This document shows positions 32,510 through 45,400 of a stretch of DNA of 64,000 nucleotides, piece by piece. Source of the stretch: Epiperipatus broadwayi (Eukaryota; Onychophora; Udeonychophora; Euonychophora; Peripatidae); NCBI GenBank assembly GCA_028023455.1, contig JAQFVV010012536.1, positions 359,501 to 423,500 of the forward strand, read 5' to 3'. Position numbers and translations under genes: made by a program. Positions within the stretch are counted from its first letter, which is position 1. Each line of letters begins with the position of its first letter. The notes under the pieces are model-generated. The model saw nothing but the letters and a program-made list of their open reading frames with translations. It did not search any database and was not told the DNA's origin.

Positions 32510-34500
32510 GACATATCAAAAGGCAGAGAAGCACAGATAAACATATATACAGCTGTTGGTGAATAGTTATATATGATAATGAAATTTTAAATAATTTGTT
32601 TTAGTAAAATGAGATTTTGGAAGTGATGCATGAATTTGTACTTTTCATGTTTATGGTGAGTGTATAGTTGAGCTGGGCTGCCTGAATGAAGTGTGTTTAT
32701 GATGCTCTAAAGTATAGGGTCAGCACTATCCAGATCTAGATGATTGAGCTCCTAGAATAGTCCAGCAGTGTATATTGCCTCATGAATATGCCATGGTCTC
32801 ATCGATAGACTGCATGTATATGCCCCTAAAACTCACAGGAGATGAGCAGGGCTAGCTCAGTGCCTGATATTTTTTCTCTGGTTACTCCTCATGGATGATC
32901 TCTCTAGGTACAAGAGAGGTAGTGCATAAAGTATTCACTTTTCCTATCTCATCTTACCTACTTCATCAGCATTAACTAATCAAGCAGAATGATGTTTTGA
33001 AATTTATATGTTTAAATTCTATAAAATGATGTTATCTTTCATTTATTAAAGAGAAAAGAGAGACATTTTTAAAAGTGAAGCAAACAAGCAAATAATTTTG
33101 CCAGGATTTAAAAAATTAAAAAAAAAGTAAAGAATCGATGATTCTATAATTTAAATTTAAAAACGTTGATAATTAATCAACAAATACCTGTCAAAAATTG
33201 ACTATATTTTTTTTTAAGAAAAAAAAAAGAACTTATAAACTGATAAATAATTTTAAATTATATCTATATTTTGTTTATAAACAGGTATATGTGTGAAATT
33301 TATGTATGTTTTCCAAATGGAATCAATTAGGAAAATATAACTTTATTATTGTAACAAATTAAAATATGTAACTTTTTGTCAGTGTACGAATACATGCGCA
33401 CACACATATGTAAATTTTTAAACATTTATAGTATTTTTTTATATTCAACTGTAAAAAGTTAATCATGTATTTATTATTTTATATGACAATTGTAATTTAA
33501 GTCAATTGTACTGCATATTCATGTGTGCACATATATGTCAATGCTTATCAAATAGGACATATATGCAAATTTTAATCATTTTTTGTTATTGAATATTAAT
33601 TGTATATTATAAATTGTACATCTGTGCATATATATATATATAAATCATAGTAATAACTTGAATTGTGTATTGTAATTTTGTAAATCATAAAGTGATTTTT
33701 TAAAATTATATATTAATCAAAATCAGAAGGCTTAATTCATATGTGAAGAGCCATCGTACCATTTTTTTATTGTTATTAATAAACTTATTTAATTGTTAAA
33801 AATTGTTTGCATCATCTCTTGGTCACATACAGTAATAGAGTTTATGTTCTCTGAGCTAGATTCATGCACAGGATCCATATACAAATGGGGATGTGTAATT
33901 AGTGCTTTTGGGGCATCCAGAAATGATTAATCATCATCATCCTGGTTGACACATAAGATTATATTCTTTAAAGCCCATGCACTACTTTTTGTTTTAGTTC
34001 CAGTTTTATTAGAAATTAAGTTTATAGTTGGCCATTACAAGTGGCCTGAGCATTGATGATGATCAGCATGTTTTTATTTCCCAGCATTATTGTTTAGATT
34101 TTTCTGGTTATGTATTCTGATGGATTCATACTTAGTTTGTACCTCCAAATTAATGGGTAAACAATTGCCCCAAGCTGGCAACTGCTCAATAGGTAGCCTG
34201 GTCTACAGACGATCCATTTCCGATCCAGTCACAAGGTTTACTGTTGATTTATATTTTTTATTGTTCAAATCCAGCCACAGAATGGACTGTTGATTTATTG
34301 TACTGATTTCTTTTAGTTGTTGATCATTTAGGATGAATGGTTATTATTTTGAGTATTATTAAAATGCTGGTTGATATATGATTGATGTATAATTATTTTA
34401 GTTACTCTAAGAAGTGACTGGATGATCTCTCAATAATCTCTCAGAGAGACATCTCATATCTCAGCACTCTTAAATATAACATTACTTATATCATCAATAG
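32510..34500. other. No gene recognised
   Basis: Sub-regions 32.64-32.95 and 33.8-34.3 kb are less AT-rich and could be old repeats or untranslated exons, but no domain, splice pattern or RNA family is recognisable. A 67-codon frame at 34090-34293 has no family resemblance. Confidence 0.4.
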
Positions 34501-34545
34501 TAGTCTGTCCAATAGACAGGTCCAGAGAGTAGTCACTACATCAGT

Positions 34546-35950
34546 TCATCCATTCTTCCATTCCATTCTCTTCCTTGCCCACTTCCTCAATTCCACATAA
34601 CCCCTTCCATCTCGTATATCATCCAATAATGTCAATCTCTTCCGTCCTTTCTTTTTATTTCCACTCACCATTCCTTCCAAAACATCTTTCATTAAACTAT
34701 AATCTTTTCTTAGTATATGTCCAATCCAGTTTCTCTTTCTCTCTTTGATACTTTCAATCAATCTTCTTTCCTCATTAACTCTTTTCAAAACTTCTTCATT
34801 TGTTATTTTATTCACCCAACTGATTTTTTCCATTTTTCTCCATGTCCACATCTCAAAAGCTTCCAGTCGTTTCTTAATTCTATTACTCAATGTCCATGTC
34901 TCACAACCATACATTAATACACTCCACACATAACATTTAATTAATCTTTTCCTTAATTCTCTTTCCATAGGTCCACAGAATATCTTCTTTCTTTTTACAA
35001 ATGTCACCTTTGCCAATGCTATTCTTCTTTTAACTTCATCTTCACTTCTTCCATCCTCACTCAACCATCAACCCAAATATCTAAATCCCTTCACCTGCTG
35101 CATCATTTCATCATGGATTCCAATTTGCAGTCTTTTTGCATCTCTCCCTATCCATAAACACTTAGTCTTTTCAATATTAATCTTCATTCCATATGCCATA
35201 CATCCTTCTTCCAATTTATTCAACATATTCTGAAGATCCTTTTCTTCCTCAGCAATAAGAGCCATATCATCTGCAAATCTTATACACTTTATTACTCTCC
35301 CTCCAACATTTGCTCCTCCACAGTCCAAATAATTATTTATCATATCTTCTAAATAAATATTAAACAAAACAGGTGACATACTACATCCTTGCCTAACTCC
35401 ACTTTCTATATTCACTTCATCAGTCTCATTACATCCAAATCTAACTCTTATTCTTTGCCCATTATACATATTCCATATCAATCATCTTTCTTTCCAGAAT
35501 ACTCCTTTATCTCTTAAGATAGACATCAGTTTATTCCAGCTTACTCTATCAAATGCCTTTTCTAAATCTACAAAACATATACCAATTCCTTTATCTCTTT
35601 CAATATATCTTTCTGCAATTGTCCTAACAATACCAATAGCATCTCTTGTGATTTTCCCTTTCCGAAAACCAAACTGTTCTTCAGCAATATAATAGTCAAC
35701 CTTCCCATAAATCCTTTGAGTTAAAATCCTCAATAACACCTTAGAAACATGAGACAATACACTTATTGTCCTATACTATTCACATTTAACAGCTTTCTTC
35801 TTTTTAGCAATTGGAATCACTATAGTTCTTAAAAAATCTTCAGGCCAAACTCCACTATTATATATCAAATTGCAAAGTCCAACTATTTCCTTCATAGTAA
35901 ATTCTCCCATTTCTCTCAAAAATTCTATAGGTACAATTACTTATATATAC
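34546..35950 (-). pseudogene. RTE/BovB-like reverse transcriptase, 5'-truncated
   Basis: One continuous minus-strand frame of about 460 codons, broken only by three stops. It opens at about 35945 with VPIEFLREMGEFTMKEIVGL and WPEDFLRTIVIPIAKKKK (RT N-terminus). EEQFGFRKGK and FVDLEKAFDRVSW (motif A) follow, then SGVRQGCSMSPVLFNIYLED (motif B), IRFADDMALIAEE (FADD catalytic box) and YGMKINIEKTK. The C-terminal tail has YGCETWTLSNRIKKRLEAFE, WVNKITNEEVLKRVNEERRL and RNWIGHILRKDYS. Stops are TAG at 35776-35778, TGA at 35482-35484 and TGA at 35068-35070; homologous sequence continues in the same frame after each. The endonuclease half is missing, as in ordinary 5' truncation. This is the youngest-looking retrotransposon in the window, and it is inactive. 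Confidence 0.9.
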
Positions 35951-35999
35951 TTTTGTAAATATTTCATTCTGTATTGACTTGGGATTGATGATGATTTTA

Positions 36000-37140
36000 C
36001 CATCACCCAGTTCAAACCCTTTTCCTACCATCCCATCCCATTACAATATATATAACATCAGAAGCAATGAATTATACTTGGGATTTAAAGGTTTTTATGA
36101 ATATATTATATCTTCTTTAGAACAAGGTCATACTATTGATTTGTAGTTTGAAATAGATATCAGAACTGTGATGCCATCCTGAAAATACAGTATTTAAAGA
36201 CTCTCATTCAAGTCATTTTTTTTATATTTGTCATTATTATTGATATAAAACAGTTTTCCATTGAAAAGTTTGGATAGTTGTATCTTTCTGACTGTTTTAA
36301 AATATTTTCATTACTCCATTCACCTGTCAAGTATGATAACATTATCTAGTGGAAGACTATCTACTATGTATGGCTAATAAACCAAAAACTATTCCAATCA
36401 ATATATCTGGAATTGCTGGATCCAGAGATGAATGTTGAAGCACATAGAATGTGATGTTGCATGCTGTAGTGTTTAAATCATGTTCTAGGGAAAAAGAAGT
36501 AAACACTTCCTTAAGATCTACCAACATCTACTATATATCCTATCTATCATCACCAATAAGGAGGAATACCATCCTGGAAAGAATCCAAAAGCCTTATTCA
36601 CATGTATAGCAAAAGGCTACCTGCAGTAATCCATGGTTTAAAACTTATAAATTTTAAGACAGTTAATAAAATTTTATTATATTTAGCAAAAGGCCTTAAG
36701 TTTTAATATTCATAATTTTGTTTATTATTATTTTCAATATTATATATGTATTATCTTTATTGATTATAAATAAATTGTTCCATTAAATTTTATTTTTAAC
36801 CTATTGAATTTGTTTTACTTTTTGAACTCATTTCAAACATAGGTTATCGGTATAAATAAATCCTGAGAAATTATGTAATCCATTGGGGGACATGCAGGAA
36901 TAATAGCAATAACTTATAAATGATAGAGATCACCCAGTGATAACTTATTTAAAAATAAACTTTCTATTTAAAAATTGTGGTGTGTTAAATATTTCATTCT
37001 AAATTATATTTAGAAAAACGAATTAAAATCCTTTTTGGGATAATTATATTTAATCTTAGTTACATTTAATCTTAGTGCTAAGTTATAAAGTTATATACAA
37101 TCATCATCATCATCTTCAGAGTAATTGATTACACTAAAAT
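36000..37140. other. No gene recognised
   Basis: AT-rich, without recognisable repeat structure. Confidence 0.45.
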
Positions 37141-37160
37141 ATATATATGATTTTTCGATA

Positions 37161-38230
37161 CCCCTGGGTCTCATTTTATGCTATATATAGGTTCCTCAGA
37201 AAACACGTGCAAACGAAATTGCGCAAAAATAGATGTAACTTACATTGAAAAAGGGGGGATGTAGTCTGTGATTTTTCAAAATTCGCGTAAAAGCAAAGCA
37301 CCAATGTTAAATTACTTTAAAATTCGCATGCAAAAAAAATAAGGAAATAAAATATGACTAATAAAAAATTTCAAATTTGAAAAAAATTGATACAAGACAA
37401 ACTTTTTTTAACTATAATATTTAATTTTATTCAAAATAATATATTTTTATGCATAATTTACAGTTCAGTAATTTACATTTTTTTATACATGTTTTAATTA
37501 TTATAGCTATTTGCCGAAAAACACGTTCGTTTACAAACAACTAGCGCCAACTTCACACTCATGTTGTGTCAATGGTTTTCTGGTGACAACGTAATTAGTA
37601 ATTAATCTTTGAGATGATGATTTTATTAATTGTTTATGAAACTAACAACTAAAAATTAAATTCTTATTTTTGTCTTTAATTTTCAATTCTGTTTAAAAAT
37701 CAAATTTCACCTCACATTATTTCAAGTCACCGTAAGTAATTTTTAAATTGTTAATTACAATTAAAAATCAGATTTTAATTTTTAATTGGCAAATTTAATT
37801 GTGCCCACTGCTATAACTGACCTTTTAAAAATAAACTTGTGGACACTAAATGATTAATAATTGATTATGTTCTTTTTTAAAAAGCAAAAACAGAATGTGA
37901 TTTAAAATGCAAAATTAACATGCATAATGTTTGAACAAATTTACATTATAATCTTGTAAAATTTAATGTGTGTATACATAAAATGTGGAAATCATGATTT
38001 TAATTTTATTATTGCATAAAATCTTACTTTCATAAAGCACTGAAAATATTGAAATTACTAAGTTGAAAGTCGAATTCCAATAAAGTGCTATTACTTTCAA
38101 TATAATGTAAGTGTGCGAAATTTATTATTTAAAGTAGTAGCGCAATATCGGAGTTCGACTTCCGGTGAAACACGAATTGCGTAACTTCAAAATCGTGTTA
38201 AATAAGTCCGCATAAAAAGAGACCCAGGTG
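37161..38230. mobile_element. Tc1/mariner-like non-autonomous DNA transposon
   Basis: CCCCTGGGTCTCATTTTATG at 37161 and GCATAAAAAGAGACCCAGGTG at 38210-38230 are inverted termini (19 of 21 matching). Each is flanked by TA (37159-37160 and 38231-38232), the target duplication of Tc1/mariner elements. It is about 1.07 kb with no transposase frame, so it would have depended on an enzyme supplied elsewhere. The interior near 37.5-37.6 and 38.15-38.2 kb is less AT-rich than the surroundings. Confidence 0.78.
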
Positions 38231-38339
38231 TATTGTTAATCATTTTTCATCTTAATTTACATATATTTTTGCTAATTATTTGTTATAACATACACACATA
38301 TATATATATATATAACACAAGTAAAATGTCTGTTAACTG

Positions 38340-38430
38340 AAAACTATTCTAATAGCAATAAAAATAATAAATATAATGGTAATTACCTATTATATATAGT
38401 CTTTCAATCCACAGAAGTACTTTTGATTAA
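38340..38430 (+). repeat. Dispersed repeat ending in TAGTCTTTCAATCC
   Basis: Third copy of the family at 20565 and 26640. Confidence 0.6.
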
Positions 38431-38699
38431 TTCCTTAAATAAAAAAAATACTACTAAATGTAAATCAGACTATTCAACAGCCACATAATATAACAACCAC
38501 GTAAAACAATTCTATATACTATATTTATATAATTAATACTATATATTTTTTCATCCAGTAGAGGATAAGTGTTATTGAAAGTTGGTACTAAATTTATTTT
38601 ATTCTATTAAACAAGGCTACTCCTGAAAACATGCTTCATAAAACATCTTTCATTCATGAAAACATTCATTTCAATATATCGAATGCTGTATTAGTAATT

Positions 38700-39320
38700 A
38701 TAAATAAAATATAAATTCATATAACATTACAATACTAGTTCAAAAGACAAACTTTTATTCCAATTCTTCCACAATTCTGACTGTGAAAACATTTTAGTAA
38801 AATTTTATTTTTTGGATGGTATTGTAATGTTATGTAAATTTGTATTTTATATGTACATAAACATTAAAATCATAAAGCTAAACTAGTCGATAAACAATCA
38901 ATATTACTCCAAATTCACAAATCAACCACACTAGCCAAAAAAATAAACTCTAAAACACAATCAATAGTTTCAATGCTACAAGCAGACTTCTCAAGTGTAA
39001 AGAACTACAAAAATAATAACATATTTAAAGTAAACATTACCCACAATTTGACTTATCCCTCAATACATTCTTAATATTAAAATAACTTTTAAGTAAATTA
39101 ATTTTAAATAAGTTAATTGTGAATAAGTTAATTTTAAAAGTTCTTTTAATATTAAGGGTGTATGGAGGTAGTGGAATTGTGGGTAATGTTTAGTTTAAAT
39201 ATGTTGTTATTTTATTATTCTTTACACTTGAGAAGTCTGCTTGTAGCAGAGAAACTATTGATTGTGTTTTAGATTTTATTTTTTGGATAGTCTGTTTGAG
39301 TTGTGAATTTGGGGTAATTT
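38700..39320. repeat. Foldback repeat with hammerhead-like hairpins
   Basis: Arms near 38.89-39.08 and 39.13-39.32 kb are inverted (CACAATCAATAGTTTC facing GAAACTATTGATTGTG). Each carries a perfect six-pair stem (TCTGCT/AGCAGA) followed by GAAACT, but the box before it reads TTGAGAA, so it is not a standard hammerhead. Confidence 0.65.
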
Positions 39321-39474
39321 TGATTAGATACATATAGCTTGGATAGATTTTCTATTGTTTACTTTTAGCCAGCAGAAGTGGTATAATTGGTTTCTGGACA
39401 TCAGTACACCTTCACTATGGATTTAACTTCATTTATATAATTGAATTTGTATTTATTAATTAATTTATATATAT

Positions 39475-39670
39475 AACCATTAGAAATCAGTCAACACTTA
39501 GATAATCCCAATTTAGTTAACAATCACCAATCTCAAACCGTTGTCAAGGCAACCATCTTGAACAATATATATTTATATAACCATCAGAAACCAGCCAACA
39601 TTTAGACAATCCCAACTTAGATAACAATCAATAATCTCATACTGTTGTCAAGACAACCTCCTTTTAATAA
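39475..39670 (+). repeat. Two tandem copies of the GTTGTCAAGGCAACC repeat
   Basis: Copies start near 39478 and 39580 and are separated by TA-rich sequence. A similar pair lies at 40.99-41.21 kb. Confidence 0.7.
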
Positions 39671-39731
39671 TATATATATATAAGACTTATTATTCTAATA
39701 AAAACATTCTAAACTATTGAGACCTCTTAAT

Positions 39732-39732
39732 T

Positions 39733-39769
<37 letters not shown>

Positions 39770-39770
39770 A
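39732..39770. repeat. (AC)n(AT)n microsatellite
   Basis: AC run passing into AT. Confidence 0.92.
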
Positions 39771-39993
39771 ATATGCAAAACCATAAAACAATACAATACT
39801 GGATTAAATTCAAAAAATTTACCAAAATCCTTTCACAACCATGGTTTCATCTACTACAAATAGACCTTCTCAAGTGATTTTCACTTGAGAAGGTCTATTT
39901 GTAGTAGATGAAACCATGGTTGTGAAAGGATTTTGGGAAAATTTTTGAATTTAATCCAGTATTGTATTGTTTTATGGTTTTTGCATTTTTATT
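39771..39993. repeat. Near-perfect palindrome, arms of about 108 bp
   Basis: CAAAACCATAAAACAATACA at about 39777 is inverted near 39975. The centre is CACTTGAGAAGGTCTATTTG against its complement, around a TTTT loop at about 39880. The outer motif ACCATAAAACA recurs at the very end of the window. The arms carry the TTGAGAAGG...GAAACC hammerhead-like pattern. Confidence 0.88.
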
Positions 39994-40055
39994 TTTGCTA
40001 GTATAGTGCTAGGCAGGTTTGATTTTATATATATATGATAAACAAAAATGCAAGT

Positions 40056-40162
40056 TAAAAAATTTTTTATAGCTCTTTTTTTTTTTCCAAAGGGGGCCTT
40101 TCCAAAACTCCTAATAAAGGGGTTGTTTTTTTTTAAAAACCTCGGGGGGGTTTTTTTTTCTA
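40056..40162. other. Suspect low-quality consensus
   Basis: Stacked homopolymers (T runs of 8-13, G runs of 5-8, C and A runs) occur in about 100 bases beside TA microsatellites. This is unlike anything else in the window and looks like a sequencing or assembly error. Confidence 0.6.
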
Positions 40163-40169
40163 TCTCTAT

Positions 40170-40182
40170 CTATATATCATAT

Positions 40183-40214
<32 letters not shown>
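40170..40214. repeat. (TA)n microsatellite
   Basis: TA run with a few interruptions. Confidence 0.9.
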
Positions 40215-40989
40215 GTATTAAAATAATGTACCACAGCTTCTTTAATAACTCCGTAAACCTCACTATCATAGTACCTTTATGCCTTTATCATAACTTAAAA
40301 AACTTTTAGAAAGTTTATTTCTTCAGATATCATTTAAGATTAAATCCATATCAATTGATTTGGATCAACTCTTTCTTTATGTCATGGATATTTTTCTTCA
40401 ATAGGTGGGCTATGTAATTACAGACAATGAGAACACCCTTCTATTGTGATCCATCAAAAGCTATATTTTTCACCCTCACCATTACCTGACTTAATATAAG
40501 ACTTTTTTTGTTGTTGGAAGAACTATATCATTTGGAATTCACTTGTAGATTTTGATTGAATTAGCCCATGATTTTTATCATTTCCATCATACAGAAATTT
40601 ACCACTACAGCTGTGTATAATTAGTACTGTAAGTGCTTTATGGCCATATTTTTTGCAGACAAATAATGTTTTGTTTTGTGCTTTGGATTGAGAGTATTAC
40701 AATTATTTAATAAACCAGTAGTTTGAGCATTACTCTCGACATATTACATAATATTAATCACTGGAATGTTAATCTTCACATACCTTTTTATTTGAGTTAG
40801 TATTACCTCCACAAATGTTAGTTAAAATAATATAAATCCATTTAAAACAAAACTTTAAAAGTCATATGATTAATTTAAAAATATTCATGATTTCTTTTCA
40901 AAGTTTAATTAGATTTAATAAATTTATTAAGTTTAATAATATTGGACATTAAGAGATTTCATTGATTTTTAAAATTGTATTGCATATAT

Positions 40990-41210
40990 ATAATCATTAA
41001 AACTAGTCACCACTTAGACAATCCCATTATTAATAAACAATTAACAATCTCAAACTGTTGTCAAGCAAACTCTTTTAACTAAATATATATATATAATCAT
41101 TAGAAACCAGTCAATACTTGGACAACCCCAATATAGATAACAATCAACAATTTAAAACTGTTGTCAAGGCAACTTCCTTTTAACAATAAAGGTGGAATCT
41201 CACCTTTATT
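40990..41210 (+). repeat. Two tandem copies of the GTTGTCAAGGCAACC repeat
   Basis: Copies start near 40998 and 41103. A third, inverted copy lies at about 41.38-41.48 kb. Confidence 0.7.
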
Positions 41211-41524
41211 TATGTTCCCATATATTTATATAGGCACTAAAAATTGCAACTTGACCATAGAGATTAAAATTAATGATACAAAGAAGTTTAAATAAACCTT
41301 CTTAAACAGATAAATATAACCTGTTCTGAATGCGGACTAATAAATAGTCAATTATAACATTACAAATTGCAATTATAATTTTCTAATTGCACCCAAAGTT
41401 AAATAATAACAATAGTTTGAAATTTTTGATTGTTATCAAATTGTCTAAGTGTTCACTGGTTTCTAATAGTTTCATATAAACCCATTTAGCCTTGAACATT
41501 ATTATACTTACATATATATATGTT

Positions 41525-42060
41525 TTATACAGAGCTCACAAATAAACTCTTAACAAGCTTTGCAGAATATCCCCAACCCCAGACTGTGGGGGGGGGGTCA
41601 GTACTGGCTTCTTCAGTGAGATTATAGGGTATTTAAGCATTAGATTAAAAATACCAGGACAAGCCCAGCACTTTATCTAATGGATAACTATTAAGAAGAA
41701 AATCTGAAATTTTCAGACATTCATATGTCTTCCAATCCAGTTATTTAAATTAAATAACCATATGGGACTGAACCAAGTTCAGATACACCATATATTAATA
41801 AGATTAGCTACATAAAATAGTAAAGCCTTAATAGCAAAAAATAAAATTACAAAAAAAATCAAGTCATATGTCACATGACCTAATTTAACAAGCTTGTATT
41901 ACAAATGTTATGTATAGAGCTCGCAAATAAGCTCTTAACAAGCATTGCAGAATATACCCAACACCAGACTGGTTTCTGCTACAGGCTTCCTCAATGAAGT
42001 GCTAGTTCTCTAAATTGAATTTTGGAAACTCATGCCAGAATCAAAATATCCCTACTTAAA
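41525..42060. repeat. Decayed D-type ribozyme repeat
   Basis: AACAAGCTTTGCAGAATATC near 41557 recurs near 41938, giving two direct partial units about 381 bp apart. Each has a decayed minus-strand hammerhead: at about 41950-42000 the box reads UUGAGGA and GAAACCAGUC is kept; at 41.57-41.63 kb a poly-G run disrupts it. The body (CCATATGGGACTGAACCAAG, TCACATGACC) links it to types A, C and D. Confidence 0.6.
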
Positions 42061-42639
42061 GAAAGCTCCTTACTATCTAATTTCAATTTTTGGTACAATG
42101 TATTACTGTGTATAAAGTTTGTGAAGTCAAAATGTCATTCGCAGTTGACCAATCAACCTGTCACAGAATTGCTGTGAACAGTTTTAACAAATTATATACC
42201 AAATTTCAAAGATGCAATCAAAAGTCTTTGTTACATATAATACTTATTATTATTATTAAAATTTTGAAATAATTATTTTGTATGTTATTTATTTCTCTTA
42301 ATTATATTTTCTTATATATTTTATACAGCACTTAAAACTTGTGTAGAATATGACATCATATTAATAACATTAAATAATATAAAAAACCAGAATGTAGCTC
42401 ATCTCATTGACATCATGTGTACCCACCTCTAGTATAATAAGTCTTAATATGCAATTTAACATAAATATACTGACACTAGAACATTTAAAAAATTGACCAA
42501 TTTAATAGGAAAAACTATTATGCTACTTCTGTTATTAGGTGACACAGAAATGAGAATACATACCATTGAAACATATAATATTAGTTTGTTAATATTTTGA
42601 AGTTGTCTGAAATAAAAAGAAATGAATTATAGATGCGGA

Positions 42640-42835
42640 TTGCTTACCTAATATACCAAGCAAATACTAGATATATGATCAAAGTATTGGACACCCTCCA
42701 ATTCTCAATGATGTGAAAGCCTAAGACCATTTTAACTGATCAAGGTACTCATTTCCTATACAAAAAATGGAAGAAATGGGTGAAGAAATCAAGAATCAAG
42801 CATGTGCTGACCTCCAACTTAAATGCTGAATGCCA
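42640..42835 (+). pseudogene. LTR-retrotransposon integrase fragment
   Basis: About 50 codons read KPKTILTDQGTHF and, a little later, IKHVLTS, a clear match to the DDE integrase core around its second aspartate. The region that would hold the catalytic glutamate (NLNAECQNV) is decayed. The match ends at a stop near 42842, and no RT, protease or LTR is visible nearby. The reading is a Gypsy/retrovirus-like integrase scrap. Confidence 0.65.
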
Positions 42836-42849
42836 AAATGTTTAATATA

Positions 42850-45050
42850 ATAAAGATCAATAGTCTAATAAATAATGATTTGTTTTATTAAACATGAAAA
42901 GTTGAAATGTTTTGAATTCCACTTATGGAAGGAAAATAACAATTTTCTAGTCAAAACTCATCATAACTGTAAAAAAGCATTGCAGAAGTCATCATATATA
43001 AGAATACTATAATGTTATATCAAAAAAAGTTATGGAAGCACTATTAATGCCATTAATGTTTGATAAGAATGTTGCAAGTTATAGATATATAACCACAAAA
43101 ACTGAATTACAGATGACTGGAAGCATGCTCTATAATTAAATAAACCACCATTTACATTTTTACCAACTATTAAAGATATTTGTCTAAAACTATTGAACTA
43201 TTTACTCCTAGATGTAAATATGGTAAAACCATTTTGATTTGAGGAATTATATGCTATTTTATCCATAAATGTGTTGATCTATTGAACTATTTACTCTGAT
43301 ATGGTAAAACCACTTCTTGAACAGTCATATCATGCTATTTTATCTATTACTGTATTTCTAAACATTTTGGTTATCATGCTCATATGGTAATAGTCAGTTT
43401 TTAAAATAATAATGACCCAATTTATATGCTATACACAATCAAATATTGATTTAAAAGGTGAGACTATTGTTATGTACCGTTCTCCTATGATTATGATATC
43501 TGGTTCTATCAAAAGTCCTTAGCTTCAATAAATCTTTCTTTTTATAGTCATAACCTGTTTTGTTGCTCAATGTTGTAACATTTACCTTTCATTGCATTCA
43601 TGATTTTTCATTAACTAATTTTAAGATTACTGCATATGTAATAATCATTTTTAAACTGATGAGAAAGTGCAACATCTTAACTAATTTAACTTAGACAAAG
43701 TGAATCTTATTTTTATGAACCATACATTGTTGTTTAACTACTAAATAATTCTATCTTACAACAACTTTATATTAATAAAAGATATCATGGCTTTGTGGGA
43801 AAAGCTTATTTAAAACATAAAAATTATATTAAGTCTTGAAAAAGTTGACATCACCATTGTTTTCCTGGTGAGAATTTTTGTAAATGTTCAACTTTTGATT
43901 TTAGTATTTAAGCTAGTTTATAATACAGTTCAATAAATTGACTTGATTTAGTAGAAATATTGATTCACAAAAGAAAACATTCTTAAAACTCATATTTAGA
44001 CTTTGAGAAGTTAGACAAAAAATTATATAAAATGAAATACATAATGAGAATAATTAGTTTTTTCTTATTGGATGATTAATACAATAGTGGTGGAAAAAGT
44101 AAAATTAACAAAATCTCTGTTAATTAACTTCCTTTGTACAACACAAACAAATTAATGTTAAATCATCATAAATCTATAAAATTCTGTTCTAAAATTTATA
44201 TTTGTAATTATTAAAATATCACAAAAATTCTGTGCAACTGTATTTAGTAAACTGTTATCTATTGCAGTTTCCTTTTTAGCATTATGCTAAATTTTCTTAA
44301 CATGTATTTTTAAAAAGAAAACATATTCGATTAAAGTCAAAGTGTAATCATGTTTATATTTGTTTTTAAGTATTATTATTATTATACAAATATTTTGTAA
44401 AAATAATCATAAATCCTTAAATAAACTACAATAAATATACATTTTCTTTTGCAGCTAACAACAATAGAAGAGGAATTTACAATTCATCTCACAAAGAAAT
44501 TACCAATGAGTGACATGCTAATCAGGGATTGGATTCTTTGTTGTTTTTTCAACTGTATACTTCTTCAGATTTTTTCAAAACTAATAAGTCAATATATTTT
44601 TTTATAGTTTCTGTCCTAAAAATAAGCACAAAACTGGCAAAACAACACTACAGATAATCGCAGAAAAGTGAATGAAATCCAAAGGTCGACCAGTGCCATC
44701 TCTAAATAAAGTACTTTAAAAAGACAATATTATAAAATATAAAGTAAACAGAATAATAAATCAGTATGCTCTATATGTGCTCACAAATAGTTTTGTACAG
44801 ACATAATGACATCACTCATTTATAGTGTATGTTGTTGTTCTAATTATTATTTCGTTTTGTTAAATAATCCTTTTTTTTATTGGAGTAGCCATACCCATTT
44901 GGGAGTTTGATGATCATAACTATTTTAATTATTTTATTCAATTCCTGCATAGATAGCTAGATAAATTGATGAATAAATAGATAGATAGACATATAGATGC
45001 ATACATACATATATAAACACACACACACAATATTTAAATGCATGTATTTT
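42850..45050. other. AT-rich DNA, no gene seen
   Basis: A partial local duplication occurs at about 43.18-43.34 kb (TATTGAACTATTTACTC twice). No coding similarity. Confidence 0.45.
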
Positions 45051-45059
45051 ATCTATACT

Positions 45060-45400
45060 AAACAATGTAATTAGAAGGGACTAGAACTCAGACTTTCAAG
45101 CTCTTTATAGCTATTCACTCTATTTTATACAACCAATACACATGACCACATACATGTGAAAAACATAAATGATATGTAATATATGTATTTCATGCTGAAC
45201 CAGCGCTCATTATTTGATCCAGATCATCATCTCTCATACATATATACAATCAAGATCAGTTTATATTAGAGATACAACATTTTCAGACATTAATGGACAA
45301 GCTTTAATCTTCTCCAGCCTCCAACTCTTCAGCCATCCATACCATTGAAAATCTGAAGATAGAATAATCAAAGCTCTTCTAATTATATATATAATCAAAA
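45060..45400. repeat. Type B element remnant
   Basis: It starts with AGGGACTAGAACTCAGACTT, the outer end of type B elements, and continues through a decayed minus-strand hammerhead at 45176-45222, where CUGAUGA reads AUAAUGA but GAAAUACAUAUAUU remains. Confidence 0.65.
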
